DNA from: Pseudomonadota bacterium
Lineage (GTDB): Bacteria; Pseudomonadota; Alphaproteobacteria; Reyranellales; Reyranellaceae
Assembly: GCA_018242505.1 (NCBI GenBank)
Contig: JAFEBU010000043.1
Span: forward strand, 62,001-126,000
Reading direction: 5' to 3'
Length of the DNA: 64,000 nucleotides
The notes under the pieces were generated by a model. The model ran no database searches, was not told the origin of the DNA, and worked only from the letters and a program-made list of their open reading frames with translations. Of the stretch, positions 25,971 through 35,043 are shown piece after piece. Position numbers and translations under genes: made by a program. Position 1 is the stretch's first letter, and each line of letters starts with the position of its first letter.

Positions 25971-26579
25971 ATGACGGACGAAATCGCCTTCTATCACAAT
26001 CCGCGCTCGCGCTCGCAAATGGCGCACTGGATGCTCGAGGAAGTCGGCGCGCCCTATCGCATCGTGCCGGTGGATTTCACCAGGAACGAGCACAAGGCAC
26101 CGGCCTTCCTGGCGCTGAACCCGATGGGCAAGCTGCCCACGATCGTCCATCGCGGCACCGTCGTGACCGAGACCGCAGCCATCATCGCCTACCTCGCCGA
26201 CGCCTTTCCCAAGGCCGGCCTCGCGCCGGCCCCCGACGATCCGTCGCGCGGCACCTACTATCGCTGGCTGTTCTTCGGCGCCGGCTGCTTCGAGCCGGCG
26301 CTCCTCGACAAGATGATGAAGCGGCCAGAGGTCGAGCGGAAGAGCGCAGTGGGCTGGGGCAGCTACGACGACGTCATCGCCGCATTGAAGGCCGCGCTCG
26401 CCGGCGGACCCTATCTCCTGGGTGAGCGGTTCACCGCCGCAGACGTCTATATCGGCTCCGAATTGCGCTTCGCCATGATGTTCGGCGCACCGGACTTGGA
26501 GGGCGAACGTATTTTCGATGACTACGTCGCCCGCCTGTCGGCGCGGCCGGCCTGCCAGCGCGCAAACGCCGAGGCCTGA
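25971..26579 (+). CDS. Glutathione S-transferase family protein
   Basis: 202 aa. N-terminal thioredoxin-like domain IAFYHNPRSRSQMAHWMLEEVGAPYRIVPVDF, with cis-Pro region GKLPTIV and the ETAAIIAYLAD glutathione-binding turn; helical C-terminal domain with FTAADVYIGSEL. The catalytic position near Ser14/Arg in NPRSRS fits bacterial beta-like or similar GSTs. ATG at 25971 has GAGGAG 5 nt upstream. Divergent from the TetR gene. Confidence 0.85.
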   Translation: MTDEIAFYHNPRSRSQMAHWMLEEVGAPYRIVPVDFTRNEHKAPAFLALNPMGKLPTIVHRGTVVTETAAIIAYLADAFPKAGLAPAPDDPSRGTYYRWLFFGAGCFEPALLDKMMKRPEVERKSAVGWGSYDDVIAALKAALAGGPYLLGERFTAADVYIGSELRFAMMFGAPDLEGERIFDDYVARLSARPACQRANAEA

Positions 26580-26696
26580 CTCGGGCAAGAGCCAGGACCG
26601 CCGAGACCGAACTCAATTCATGCCCGGATGATCGGGCCATAGTGGCGGCACACCCCGAGGCGATGTTAGAACGCCATCATTGTAGCGGAGGAATCA

Positions 26697-28190
26697 ATGG
26701 TCGCGACGATCGGTCATTTCATCGACAACAAGCCGGTTGCCGGCAAGAGTGGCCGGACAGGCGACGTCACCAACCCGGCGACCGGCGAGGTGACTGCCAA
26801 GGTGGCGTTCGCCTCCGAGAGCGAGATCGATGCCGCCGTGCAGGTCGCAAAGAAGGCGCAGGTCGCCTGGGGCGCCCTGCCCCTGCTGCGGCGCCAGCGC
26901 GTGATGTTCAACCTCAAGACCCTGATCGAGAAGCGTATCGACGATCTGGCACGCCATCTCTCGCTCGAACACGGCAAGACCTTCGACGACGCCAAGGGCG
27001 AGGTCGGCCGCGGGCTCGAGGTGGTGGAATTCGCCTGCGGCATCGCCTATCACATGCGCGGCGATTTCACCGAGCAGGTGGCGACCGACATGGACACCTG
27101 GTCGATTCGCCAGCCGCTTGGTGTCGTCGCCGGCATCACGCCCTTCAACTTCCCGATCATGATCCCGTGCTGGATGGGCGCCATGGCCGTGGCCACCGGC
27201 AACGCTTTCGTGCTGAAGCCGTCGGAGAAGGATCCCAGCGCCCCGATGCTGCTGGCCGAACTCTACGCCGAAGCCGGTGCGCCGGCCGGCATCTTCCAGG
27301 TGGTGAACGGCGACAAGGTCGCAGTCGATTCCCTTCTGAAGCATCCTGATGTGCCGGCGATCTCGTTCGTGGGCTCCACGGCGATCGGCGAATATGTCTA
27401 TCATACCGGCACGGCGATGAATAAGCGCGTGCAGGCGCTATGCGGGGCCAAGAACCACATGGTGGTGATGCCCGACGCCGATCTCGACCAGGCCACCGAT
27501 GCGCTGATCGGCGCAGGATACGGCGCGGCGGGAGAACGCTGCATGGCGATCTCGGTCGCGGTCGCGGTCGGCGATGTCGCCGACAAGCTGGTCGCCAAGC
27601 TCGCGCCGCGCGTGCAGTCGCTGAAGATCGGGCCAGGCCTCGATCCGCAGTCGGAGATGGGCCCGCTGGTGACGCGCCAGCATCGCGACAAGGTCATGGG
27701 CTATGTCGACCAGGGTGTGAAGGAGGGCGCCAAGCTGGTGGTCGACGGTCGCGGACTGAAGCTGCAGGGCTACGAGAAGGGCAACTTCATGGGCGGCTGC
27801 CTGTTCGACCACGTGACGCCCAACATGACGATCTACAAGGACGAGATCTTCGGGCCGGTCCTCTCGGTGGTGCGGTCGAAGACCTTCGACGAGGCCATCG
27901 GGCTGGTGAACGACCATGCCTACGGCAACGGCACGGCGATCTTCACCCGCGACGGCGACGCCGCGCGCACTTTCGCCAACAACGTCAAGATCGGCATGGT
28001 CGGTATCAACGTGCCGATCCCCGTGCCGGTCGCCTATCACAGCTTCGGCGGCTGGAAGGCCTCGGTCTTTGGCGATCACGGCATCTACGGCATGGAGGGT
28101 GTGCGCTTCTACACCAAGCTCAAGACCGTGACTGCGCGTTGGCCAACCGGCATCCGCGCCGGCGCTGAGTTCAATTTCAAGGCCCGGTGA
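26697..28190 (+). CDS. mmsA: CoA-acylating methylmalonate-semialdehyde dehydrogenase
   Basis: 497 aa aldehyde dehydrogenase that converts (methyl)malonate semialdehyde to propionyl-CoA or acetyl-CoA with NAD, in valine, beta-alanine and inositol catabolism. Typical opening IGHFIDNKPVAGKSGR, PFNFPIMIPCWM, GSTAIGEYVY, and catalytic Cys in GYGAAGERCMAISVAV; no catalytic Glu at the hydrolytic position, as in CoA-acylating MmsA enzymes. ATG at 26697 follows GCGGAGGAATCA. It stands as a single gene, convergent with the Lrp regulator gene. Confidence 0.92.
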   Translation: MVATIGHFIDNKPVAGKSGRTGDVTNPATGEVTAKVAFASESEIDAAVQVAKKAQVAWGALPLLRRQRVMFNLKTLIEKRIDDLARHLSLEHGKTFDDAKGEVGRGLEVVEFACGIAYHMRGDFTEQVATDMDTWSIRQPLGVVAGITPFNFPIMIPCWMGAMAVATGNAFVLKPSEKDPSAPMLLAELYAEAGAPAGIFQVVNGDKVAVDSLLKHPDVPAISFVGSTAIGEYVYHTGTAMNKRVQALCGAKNHMVVMPDADLDQATDALIGAGYGAAGERCMAISVAVAVGDVADKLVAKLAPRVQSLKIGPGLDPQSEMGPLVTRQHRDKVMGYVDQGVKEGAKLVVDGRGLKLQGYEKGNFMGGCLFDHVTPNMTIYKDEIFGPVLSVVRSKTFDEAIGLVNDHAYGNGTAIFTRDGDAARTFANNVKIGMVGINVPIPVPVAYHSFGGWKASVFGDHGIYGMEGVRFYTKLKTVTARWPTGIRAGAEFNFKAR

Positions 28191-28210
28191 GGGCCGCGGT
28201 CGGCAACTGC

Positions 28211-28702
28211 CTATCGCTTTCGACCCTGACGCGGCCGGCCGAAAATAGCCGGCGGCACCGCGCGGTTGACGACCTCGCGCATCGAGAAGCTCGACTGGAT
28301 GCGCGCGATGCGCGGCAGACGGGAAAGCTCCGTCCGATGGATGCGCTCGAAATCCTCGATGTCGCGGGCGAGGACGAGCACGACGTAGTCGTCGCTCCCC
28401 GATGCCAGGAAACATCGGATGACGGACGGGCACTCGGCGACACCCGCCTCGAACGAGCGCAGCGCCTCCTCGCTCTGGCTCTCGAGCCTGATCCGCACCA
28501 GCACAGTGGTGGAGAGGCCGAAGCGATCCATGTTCAGCACGGCCTGGTAGCCATGGATGTATCCCTTCTCCTCGAGCGCCCGCTGCCGCCGCGCGATTGC
28601 CGTGCTCGAAAGCCCGACCCGGGAGGCAAGATCGACCTGGCTCGCCCTTGCATTGCGCGCCAGTTCCGACAACAGCACGGTATCGATCTTGTCCAGTTCC
28701 AT
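28211..28702 (-). CDS. Lrp/AsnC-family regulator
   Basis: 163 aa. N-terminal HTH (MELDKIDTVLLSELARNARASQ, then LASRVGLSSTAIARRQRALEEKGYI) and C-terminal RAM ligand domain (LVRIRLESQSEEALRSFEAGV, VIRCFLASGSDDYVVLV). Start at 28702 is where homologues begin; the longer frame covers the intergenic region. It diverges from alanine dehydrogenase, an arrangement in which the Lrp-type protein commonly activates ald in response to alanine. The extra tail of basic residues (FGRPRQGRKR) is unremarkable. Confidence 0.9.
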   Translation of the reverse strand: MELDKIDTVLLSELARNARASQVDLASRVGLSSTAIARRQRALEEKGYIHGYQAVLNMDRFGLSTTVLVRIRLESQSEEALRSFEAGVAECPSVIRCFLASGSDDYVVLVLARDIEDFERIHRTELSRLPRIARIQSSFSMREVVNRAVPPAIFGRPRQGRKR

Positions 28703-28774
28703 GAGTTTGGATTCCCGCGTAATTTCGAGGACTTTCTGGAATTTCTGGCGTTGGCCCGGCGATTTTCTGCGAAT

Positions 28775-28785
28775 TTTCAATGAAA
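28775..28785. promoter_or_regulatory. Candidate Lrp-type site between lrp and ald
   Basis: TTTCA-A-TGAAA, an 11-bp perfect palindrome within an AT-rich stretch, 51 bases upstream of ald. Lrp/AsnC proteins prefer such AT-rich dyads; position fits activation of ald. Confidence 0.4.
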
Positions 28786-28835
28786 TCAACGCCGCTGTAG
28801 GCATAGGCTTTGGCAAAAGCCCTGGAGGATCGGCC

Positions 28836-29942
28836 ATGCGCGTCGGCGTGCCGAAAGAGATCAAAACCCACGAATACCGAGTCGGCCTGACGCCGGGCGC
28901 GGTCCGCGAATACAGGAACGCCGGTCATGAGGTCGTCGTCGAGACCCGGCTCGGCGACGGAATCGGCGCCAGCGACGACATCTACCGCAAAGCCGGCGCC
29001 ACGGTGGTCGACAGCGCCGCCGAAGTCTTCGCGACCTGCGACATGATCGTGAAGGTGAAGGAACCGCAGCCCGTGGAATGGGCGAGGTTGCGCGAGGGAC
29101 AGATCCTCTTCACCTACCTTCACCTGGCGCCGGATCCGGAGCAGGCGAAGGGCCTGCTCGCCTCAGGCTGCACCGCCATCGCCTACGAGACCGTCACCGA
29201 TGACAAGGGTGGCCTTCCCCTGCTCGCACCAATGAGCGAGGTCGCCGGACGGCTGTCGATCGAAGCGGCGGGCGAGGCCCTGAAACGTCATGCCGGTGGT
29301 CGGGGCCTCCTGATCGGCGGCGTCCCCGGCGTCCCGCCAGCGCGCGTTGTGGTGATGGGCGGGGGCGTGGTCGGCACCCACGCGGCGCGAGTCGCTGCGG
29401 GCTTTGGAGCGGAGGTCACCGTCCTCGACCGCTCGCTTGCGCGCCTGCGCGAGCTCGACGACCTGTTCCAGGGCCGGATCCGGACCCGCTTCTCGACCCT
29501 CGAGGCGGTGGAGGAGGAGGCGTTTGCCGCCGACGTCGTGATCGGCGCCGTGCTGATCGCCGGTGCAAGCGCGCCGAAGCTGATCACCCGCAGCATGCTG
29601 AAATCGATGAAACGCGGTGCCGTCATCGTCGACGTGGCGATCGATCAGGGCGGCTGTTTCGAGACGTCGCATCCGACGACCCACGCCGATCCGACCTACG
29701 TGGTCGACGACGTCATCCACTACTGCGTGGCCAACATGCCAGGGGCCGTTCCCCTCACTTCCAGCCAAGCGCTCAACAATGCAACGCTTCCCTTTGGCTT
29801 GGCGCTCGCCAACCGTGGCTTCGCCGCGGTGATGGCGGATCGCCATCTCCGCGATGGAGTCAATATTCATCGCGGCCGCGTCACCCATCGCACGGTGGCC
29901 GAGAGCCTCGGCCTGCCCTACTCGCCGATCGAGGGGGCGTAG
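28836..29942 (+). CDS. ald: Alanine dehydrogenase
   Basis: 368 aa. Converts L-alanine to pyruvate and ammonia with NAD (reversible), usually hexameric in the cytosol. [20 protein letters not shown] opening with the catalytic Lys/Arg, YLHLAPD (His), NAD motif [21 protein letters not shown], and [21 protein letters not shown] at 28836 has GGAGG 8 nt upstream. Control by the divergent Lrp-like gene is likely. Confidence 0.95.
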   Translation: MRVGVPKEIKTHEYRVGLTPGAVREYRNAGHEVVVETRLGDGIGASDDIYRKAGATVVDSAAEVFATCDMIVKVKEPQPVEWARLREGQILFTYLHLAPDPEQAKGLLASGCTAIAYETVTDDKGGLPLLAPMSEVAGRLSIEAAGEALKRHAGGRGLLIGGVPGVPPARVVVMGGGVVGTHAARVAAGFGAEVTVLDRSLARLRELDDLFQGRIRTRFSTLEAVEEEAFAADVVIGAVLIAGASAPKLITRSMLKSMKRGAVIVDVAIDQGGCFETSHPTTHADPTYVVDDVIHYCVANMPGAVPLTSSQALNNATLPFGLALANRGFAAVMADRHLRDGVNIHRGRVTHRTVAESLGLPYSPIEGA

Positions 29943-29967
29943 CTTCGCCACATCACGGCTTGCCGCG

Positions 29968-31530
29968 TCACTGCTTGCTGATGTTCCACAGCACGGGCAC
30001 CGACGCTTTCAGTGCTCCGGTGATATTCTTGCGCATCGCACTTGCCACAACGAACTGTCCCAGAAAGGCATGGGTCGGATTCTCGGCGGCACGCAACTGG
30101 ATCTTTTTCACGATTTCCATGCGCTTGGCCTCGTCGGCTTCGTCGGCAAATGCCTCACGCAGCTTGGTGATTTCCGGATCGCACGGCCAGCCGAACCAGG
30201 CCTTGTCGCAACTGGCATTGATGAACGTGTTGATCAGCGGATCGCGCGCCTCGACGCTGTCGGTCGCGGTAAGCAACGCATTCCAGCCGCCTTTATCCGG
30301 CGGATCCTTCTTGGCACGACGCGCGACCAGCGTTTGCCAATCCATCGACTGCATATCGACCTTCATGCCGATCCGCTCCATCGCCGCCTTGGCAACCGGC
30401 GCGAGATTGGTGAGCACGTCGACGTCGGTCGACTGTAGCAGCACGACCGGCGTGCCGTCATAGCCGCCCTCTTTCAGGAGTTCCTTTGCTTTGGCGATGT
30501 TGCCGTCGTACTTGTCGGCGAAGCCCACCGTGGTCGCGTAAGGCGTGCCGCAAATGAACATCGCCTTGCATACCTGGTAATAGTGTGGATCGCCGATCGC
30601 GGCCTCGAGAAAATCCTTCTGATTGAAGGCGTAGAGAAGCGCCTCACGGATCTTGGGGTTGTCGAACGGCTTGAAGAGCTGGTTGTAGCGGAAGATATAC
30701 TGGAGACCGAGCTTGCCCAGGACTTCCAGCTTCAAGTTCTTGTCCGCTTCGATCAATTTGTAGAGATCGTGCGGCGGTGCCTCGATCATGTCGATTTCGT
30801 TCGCCTGCAGGGCGTTCACTGCCGCTTGCTGATCAGGCATCGTTACCCATTCGACGCGGTCGACCTTGACAACCTTGCCGCCAGCCAGCCCCGACGCGGG
30901 CTCGGGCCGTGGCTTGTAGTAGGGATTCTTGACATACACGACCTTCTCGCCGGGCTTCCATTGGTCCTTCAGGAACATGAACGGTCCCGACCCGGTATAG
31001 TCGTCGATCTGCTTGTAAGGATCAGTCTCGGCGACCCGCTTGGGCATGATGAAAGGGGGCTGCGATGGCTGACCCAGGGCCTGCAGCATGATGCCGGTCG
31101 GTGCCTTGAGCACGATCTGGAAGGTCTTGGGATCAAGCGCCTTGAGGAACGCCACCTTGGTCCACAGGAGTTGCCCCAGCGAGTTACGTGCCGCCCAGCG
31201 TTTCACCGAGGGAACAACGTCATCGGAGGTTACCGGCGTACCATCGGAGAATTTCAGCCCGTCGCGCAGGGTGAAGGTCCAGGTGAGCTTGTCCGGTGAC
31301 AACTCCCACTTGTCGACCATCTCGGGCCGAACTTTGAGTTCGGCGTCTGTCGCGAACAACGTGTCGTAGATCATGTAACCGTGGTCGCGCACGATATAGG
31401 CGCTGGTCCATATCGGATCGAGGACCTTGAGATCCGAGTGCTTGACCACGCGCAGAGTCGTTTGTGCCCCGGCAATACCGGGAAGCATCAATGCGACAAT
31501 GGCCAGCAGGCCCATAATCCGATTGCGCAT
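29968..31530 (-). CDS. Peptide/nickel-type ABC transporter binding protein (orphan)
   Basis: 520 aa, DppA/family 5 receptor with signal peptide MRNRIMGLLAIVALMLPGIA before AQTTLRVVK. Family phrases: DPIWTSAYIVRDHGYMIYDTL, WTFTLRDGLKFSDGTPVTSDDVVPSVKRW, SGPF, and IREALLYAFNQKDFL. ATG at 31530 has AGAGGTGA 3-5 nt upstream. No permease or ATPase genes are adjacent; the gene follows a GMC oxidoreductase gene on the same strand with 14 nt between them. Ligand unknown. Confidence 0.88.
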   Translation of the reverse strand: MRNRIMGLLAIVALMLPGIAGAQTTLRVVKHSDLKVLDPIWTSAYIVRDHGYMIYDTLFATDAELKVRPEMVDKWELSPDKLTWTFTLRDGLKFSDGTPVTSDDVVPSVKRWAARNSLGQLLWTKVAFLKALDPKTFQIVLKAPTGIMLQALGQPSQPPFIMPKRVAETDPYKQIDDYTGSGPFMFLKDQWKPGEKVVYVKNPYYKPRPEPASGLAGGKVVKVDRVEWVTMPDQQAAVNALQANEIDMIEAPPHDLYKLIEADKNLKLEVLGKLGLQYIFRYNQLFKPFDNPKIREALLYAFNQKDFLEAAIGDPHYYQVCKAMFICGTPYATTVGFADKYDGNIAKAKELLKEGGYDGTPVVLLQSTDVDVLTNLAPVAKAAMERIGMKVDMQSMDWQTLVARRAKKDPPDKGGWNALLTATDSVEARDPLINTFINASCDKAWFGWPCDPEITKLREAFADEADEAKRMEIVKKIQLRAAENPTHAFLGQFVVASAMRKNITGALKASVPVLWNISKQ

Positions 31531-31544
31531 ATTCACCTCTCTTG

Positions 31545-33209
31545 TCATGCAGCTCTGCGGCCGGCGGCCGCTTGCCCGGTGCGGGCGTCTTCGATGATCA
31601 TTCCCGCGGCCTTGTCGGCGATCATGATCGTTGGCGTGTTGGTATTGCCCGACGTGATGGTCGGCATGACAGACGCATCGACCACGCGCAGGCCCTCGAG
31701 ACCGATGACTCGCAGCCTTTCATCCACGACCGCAGTCGGATCGGAGGGAAGGCCCATCTTGGCCGTCCCGACGGGATGGAAGATCGTGGTACCAATATCG
31801 CCGGCGGCCTTGGCAAGCGAGGCTTCGTCGTCGCCGATGCCCGCGCCCGGCAGATATTCCTCTGGGCGGTAAGGTTGCAGCGCCGGCTGTCGCATCAGGC
31901 GGCGCGTCACGCGGATCGCATCCGCAGCCACGCGCTTGTCCTCGAATGTCGAGAGATAGTTGGGCGCGATCATCGGCTTGGCCAACGGATCGGCGGAGCG
32001 CAGCCGGATCGTACCGCGCGAGGTCGGCCTCAGATTGCAGGCGCTGATCGTGACCGCCGGGAAGCGATGCAGTGGATCACCGAACTTGTCGAGCGAGAGC
32101 GGCTGGACGTGGAACTCGATGTTCGGCCGCTCGTGCTCCGACGAAGAAGTCGTGAAGATGCCGAGCTGCGACGGCGCCATGGACAGCGGTCCCGACTGGA
32201 ACAGCGCATATTCCATGCCGATCAGCGTTCGGCCGATCAGCGAGTGATAGCTCGTGTTGAGCGTCTTGGCGCCCTGGACCTTGTAGATGGCCCGCTGTTG
32301 CAAATGATCCTGCAGGTTGCGGCCGACGCCGGGCTTGTCCTGGACGACGGCGATGCCCAGCTCGACGAGCCAATCGGCCGGGCCGATGCCCGAGAGCTGC
32401 AGGATCTGCGGCGAACCCACAGCGCCGGCCGACAGGAGGATCTCCCCCTTGGCGCGCGCTTCGATGAGCCGCCCGTTCTGGCGGAACCGAACCCCGACGG
32501 CACGTCGTTCCTCGAACAGCACCTTCTCGACCAGGACGTCGGTCTCCAGCCGAAGGTTGGGCCGCTTCAGGACCGGCTTCAGGAAGGCGCGCGCCGCCGA
32601 CATACGCACGCCACGCTTCTGGTTGACGTGGAAGTAGCCCACGCCGTTGTTGTTGCCGGTGTTGAAGTTCGTCGTGGTGGGGATACCCATCTCGGTCGCG
32701 GCCTTCGCCACTGCGTCGAGGATGTCCCATTTCACGCGCAACGGCTCGACCCGCCATTCGCCGGAGGAACCGTGATGCTCGGTGTCGCCCAGAAAATGGC
32801 GATCCAGCCGCCTGAACACCGGCAGGACGTCGTCCCATCCCCAGCCTGCGAGCCCGAGCTGCCGCCAATGATCGTAGTCCTGTGCCTGGCCGCGCATGGA
32901 GATCATGCCGTTGATGGCCGAGCAGCCGCCGATCACCTTGCCGCGCGGATAGTTGAGGCTGCGGCCGTTCAGGCCCGGCTCTTTCTCGGTCTGGAACATC
33001 CAGTCGGCGCGCGGATTGCCGATGGCGAACAGGTAGCCTGCCGGGATGTGGAACCAGATCCAGCGGTCGCGCCCGCCCGCCTCCAGCACCAGGACCCGCG
33101 ACGCCGGATCGACCGACAGCCGGTTGGCCAGCACACACCCTGCGGACCCCGCCCCGACGACGATATAGTCGAAGTCTCCTTCGAGACGGCTGACGGCCTC
33201 CGCTGGCAT
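31545..33209 (-). CDS. GMC oxidoreductase (choline/alcohol dehydrogenase-like)
   Basis: 554 aa FAD enzyme. ADP-binding motif YIVVGAGSAGCVLANRLS, ATG-loop GGCSAINGMISMRGQAQDYDHW, second signature GAVGSPQILQLSGIGP, and the catalytic pair His in IFHPVGTAKMG and Asn in ITSGNTNTPTIMIAD. GMC proteins oxidise alcohols, choline or lactones. ATG at 33209 follows AAGGAG at 6 nt. It heads a two-gene unit with the peptide-type binding protein, an arrangement suggesting capture and oxidation of the same compound. No substrate can be named. Confidence 0.88.
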   Translation of the reverse strand: MPAEAVSRLEGDFDYIVVGAGSAGCVLANRLSVDPASRVLVLEAGGRDRWIWFHIPAGYLFAIGNPRADWMFQTEKEPGLNGRSLNYPRGKVIGGCSAINGMISMRGQAQDYDHWRQLGLAGWGWDDVLPVFRRLDRHFLGDTEHHGSSGEWRVEPLRVKWDILDAVAKAATEMGIPTTTNFNTGNNNGVGYFHVNQKRGVRMSAARAFLKPVLKRPNLRLETDVLVEKVLFEERRAVGVRFRQNGRLIEARAKGEILLSAGAVGSPQILQLSGIGPADWLVELGIAVVQDKPGVGRNLQDHLQQRAIYKVQGAKTLNTSYHSLIGRTLIGMEYALFQSGPLSMAPSQLGIFTTSSSEHERPNIEFHVQPLSLDKFGDPLHRFPAVTISACNLRPTSRGTIRLRSADPLAKPMIAPNYLSTFEDKRVAADAIRVTRRLMRQPALQPYRPEEYLPGAGIGDDEASLAKAAGDIGTTIFHPVGTAKMGLPSDPTAVVDERLRVIGLEGLRVVDASVMPTITSGNTNTPTIMIADKAAGMIIEDARTGQAAAGRRAA

Positions 33210-33275
33210 TGCACACTCCTTGACCGCCAAATGATGCGACGCATCGATGGCCGCCACAAGCGGGCCCTGGTCCAG

Positions 33276-33674
33276 CTACCGTCCCTGCGGCCATTCGCCG
33301 AAGCGCTGGACGTCGCCTTCATAGGCAAGCCAGCGGACTTCGTGGCTGCGCCAGATATGGACGACAGGTTTCGTGCCGGGATCGTCATCGAGGGTGGCCA
33401 CTCGCAGGATGACGTACGGGTCGGCCGGCCGCTCGGCGATCAGGTGCGTACCGCATACCGAGCAGAAATGGCGGTTCTTTCCCGGCGATGACTCGAAGCT
33501 CCGCAACTTTTCCGCTCCCGCCAGCCACCTGAATTTGTCGCGAGAGACGCGTGCGGTCGTCGTAAAGGGCGCAGCATGTGCCTTGCGGCAGGTCCGGCAA
33601 GAACAATGGCCGATCAGCAGGTCGGCGGTATCGGCCTCATAGAGGACCGCGCCACAGAGGCAGCTTCCTTGCAT
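33276..33674 (-). CDS. GFA-family (glutathione-dependent formaldehyde-activating enzyme-like) protein
   Basis: 132 aa. Zinc ligands of the CENP-V/GFA fold are visible: C5 and C7 (GSCLCG), C24, C26 and C29 (HCSCRTC) and C71, C74 (CSVCG). ATG at 33674 is preceded by GGAGGGAGA at about 10 nt. Most family members bind glutathione adducts or have unknown function. The gene lies 66 bases upstream of the GMC gene on the same strand and diverges from the amidohydrolase. Confidence 0.85.
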   Translation of the reverse strand: MQGSCLCGAVLYEADTADLLIGHCSCRTCRKAHAAPFTTTARVSRDKFRWLAGAEKLRSFESSPGKNRHFCSVCGTHLIAERPADPYVILRVATLDDDPGTKPVVHIWRSHEVRWLAYEGDVQRFGEWPQGR

Positions 33675-33730
33675 GAGCGGTCTCCCTCCTATCGAAACGG
33701 CCCCCTTGCCCGTCCCGCCGGACGGCGCGC

Positions 33731-33762
33731 AGTATTCTGGCAATAGCAGTATTCGGGCAATA
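33731..33762 (+). repeat. Two 15-bp direct repeats upstream of the amidohydrolase
   Basis: AGTATTCTGGCAATA (33731-33745) and AGTATTCGGGCAATA (33748-33762), one mismatch, 17-base period, immediately upstream of the AAGGAG RBS. Each copy is itself a weak dyad (TATT...AATA). Candidate regulator site or duplicated promoter element. Confidence 0.6.
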
Positions 33763-33774
33763 AAGGAGCACCTG

Positions 33775-34917
33775 ATGAAGTACAATCGCATTTCCGCCGA
33801 TTGCCATCTCGACCTGCCATGGATGCCGCCCGACCTCTTCACCTCGATGGCGCCGCGCGAATTGAAGGATCGCATGCCTTACGTCGCCGATAGCGACGAG
33901 GGGCCGAAATGGGTGGCGCAGAATGGTGCTTCCTTCGGCTACAAGAACGGCGTCGGGCCGGCCGGCAGCAAGTACGTCAAGGGCAAGCATCATCGAGTCG
34001 ACGTCATGGCCGAGACCGGCCTCTATGCCGATGGCGCCAAGGACATCCGCCGCGTCTCCGATCCACACCTGCGCATCAAGGATCTCGATCGCGATCATGT
34101 CGATGCCGAGGTGATCTACGGCATCCTGGGCGCCGCCGGCCGGCTGAACGACCGCGAGGCCGCCAACGAGATGCTGCGCATCTACAACGACTGGCTGAAG
34201 GAATTCTGCAGCCATTATCCCGACCGGCACATCGGGCTCGCCTGCCTGCCCTACGGCGATATCGACGCCGCGGTGAAGGAGATCTACCGGGTCGCCAAGA
34301 TGGGCCTGCGCGGGCTCGAACTCTCCTGCTCGTGGGACATGGAGCCGATGTGGCATCCGATGTGGGAGCCGCTGTGGAAGGCGGTGAACGACGTGCAGCT
34401 TCCGCTGCATTTCCACACCTTCCCCAATGTCCCGCCGGACATGATCGCCAAGCATCCCGGCCGCGTCGGCCGCTCGGTGTTCTTCACCGTGGTCTCCGGT
34501 TTCCAGATGAACCTCGTGAACATCCTGGCCGCCATCATCGCCGCCAATGTGCTGGAGCGCTATCCGCAGGTGCGCATCGCCTTCGGCGAATCGGGCTGTG
34601 GCTGGATTCCCTATGCGCTCGACCGCATGGATTTCGAATGGGAAGACCGTTTCACCGATCTCGGGCTCAAGATGAAGCCCAGTGACTACTGGCGTCGCCA
34701 GTGCAAGGCCACGTTCCAGTTCGATCGTATCGGCGCCAAGCTGATCGACGACATGGGTGCGGAGAGCCTGATGTGGGGCTCCGACTATCCGCATGGCGAC
34801 GGTGTGTGGCCGAACTCCGACCAGTACATCAAGGAGCAGTTCGCCGAAGTCTCGCCCGAGGTGACCAAGATGATCACCTGCACCAACGCCGGCAAATTCT
34901 ACGGGCTGACCAACTGA
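33775..34917 (+). CDS. Amidohydrolase family 2 (metal-dependent hydrolase/decarboxylase)
   Basis: 380 aa. Starts MKYNRISADCHLDLPWMPPD, with DCHLD in the position of the metal-binding HxH-like motif, then LPLHFHTFP, FGESGCGWIPYALDRMDFEW and WGSDYPHGDGVWPNS (metal-ligand Asp). This is the pattern of the ACMS-decarboxylase-like branch, acting on aromatic or dicarboxylic acids. ATG at 33775 has AAAGGAG at about 7 nt. A pair of direct repeats lies just upstream. The second His of the first motif is replaced by Leu-Asp in the sequence DCHLD, common in this subgroup. Confidence 0.82.
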   Translation: MKYNRISADCHLDLPWMPPDLFTSMAPRELKDRMPYVADSDEGPKWVAQNGASFGYKNGVGPAGSKYVKGKHHRVDVMAETGLYADGAKDIRRVSDPHLRIKDLDRDHVDAEVIYGILGAAGRLNDREAANEMLRIYNDWLKEFCSHYPDRHIGLACLPYGDIDAAVKEIYRVAKMGLRGLELSCSWDMEPMWHPMWEPLWKAVNDVQLPLHFHTFPNVPPDMIAKHPGRVGRSVFFTVVSGFQMNLVNILAAIIAANVLERYPQVRIAFGESGCGWIPYALDRMDFEWEDRFTDLGLKMKPSDYWRRQCKATFQFDRIGAKLIDDMGAESLMWGSDYPHGDGVWPNSDQYIKEQFAEVSPEVTKMITCTNAGKFYGLTN

Positions 34918-34924
34918 CGCGACC

Positions 34925-34950
34925 GGTGGCGCCGCAAAGACGACGCCACC
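34925..34950 (+). terminator. Hairpin after the amidohydrolase gene
   Basis: GGTGGCG (34925-34931) pairs with CGCCACC (34944-34950), 12-nt loop, 8 nt after the stop. No T-run follows, so it is a probable mRNA end-protecting or weak terminator structure. Confidence 0.45.
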
Positions 34951-34954
34951 TCAT

Positions 34955-35036
34955 GTCATCCTGAGCGCAGCGAAGGATCTACGGCTCGGTCCAAGACATG
35001 CCGTGGACCGGCGTGAGGTCCTTCGCTCTGGACGAC
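34955..35036. repeat. REP-like extragenic palindromic element
   Basis: Left arm begins GTCATCCTGAGCGCAGCGAA (34955 onward) and continues GGATC to 34979. The right arm at 35018-35036 is the near complement (GTCCTTCGCTC then TGGACGAC). An inner stem CGGTCCA (34987-34993)/TGGACCG (35004-35010) lies between them. It fills the gap between two convergent genes. GTCATCCTGAGC...GAAGGATC is a sequence I know as a recurrent intergenic repeat in many bacteria. Confidence 0.65.
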
Positions 35037-35043
35037 AATATGT

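Noticed and set aside
28180-28194. GGCCC/GGGCC hairpin as terminator of mmsA
   Set aside because: Five-pair stem overlapping the stop codon with no T-run; likely chance in GC-rich sequence.
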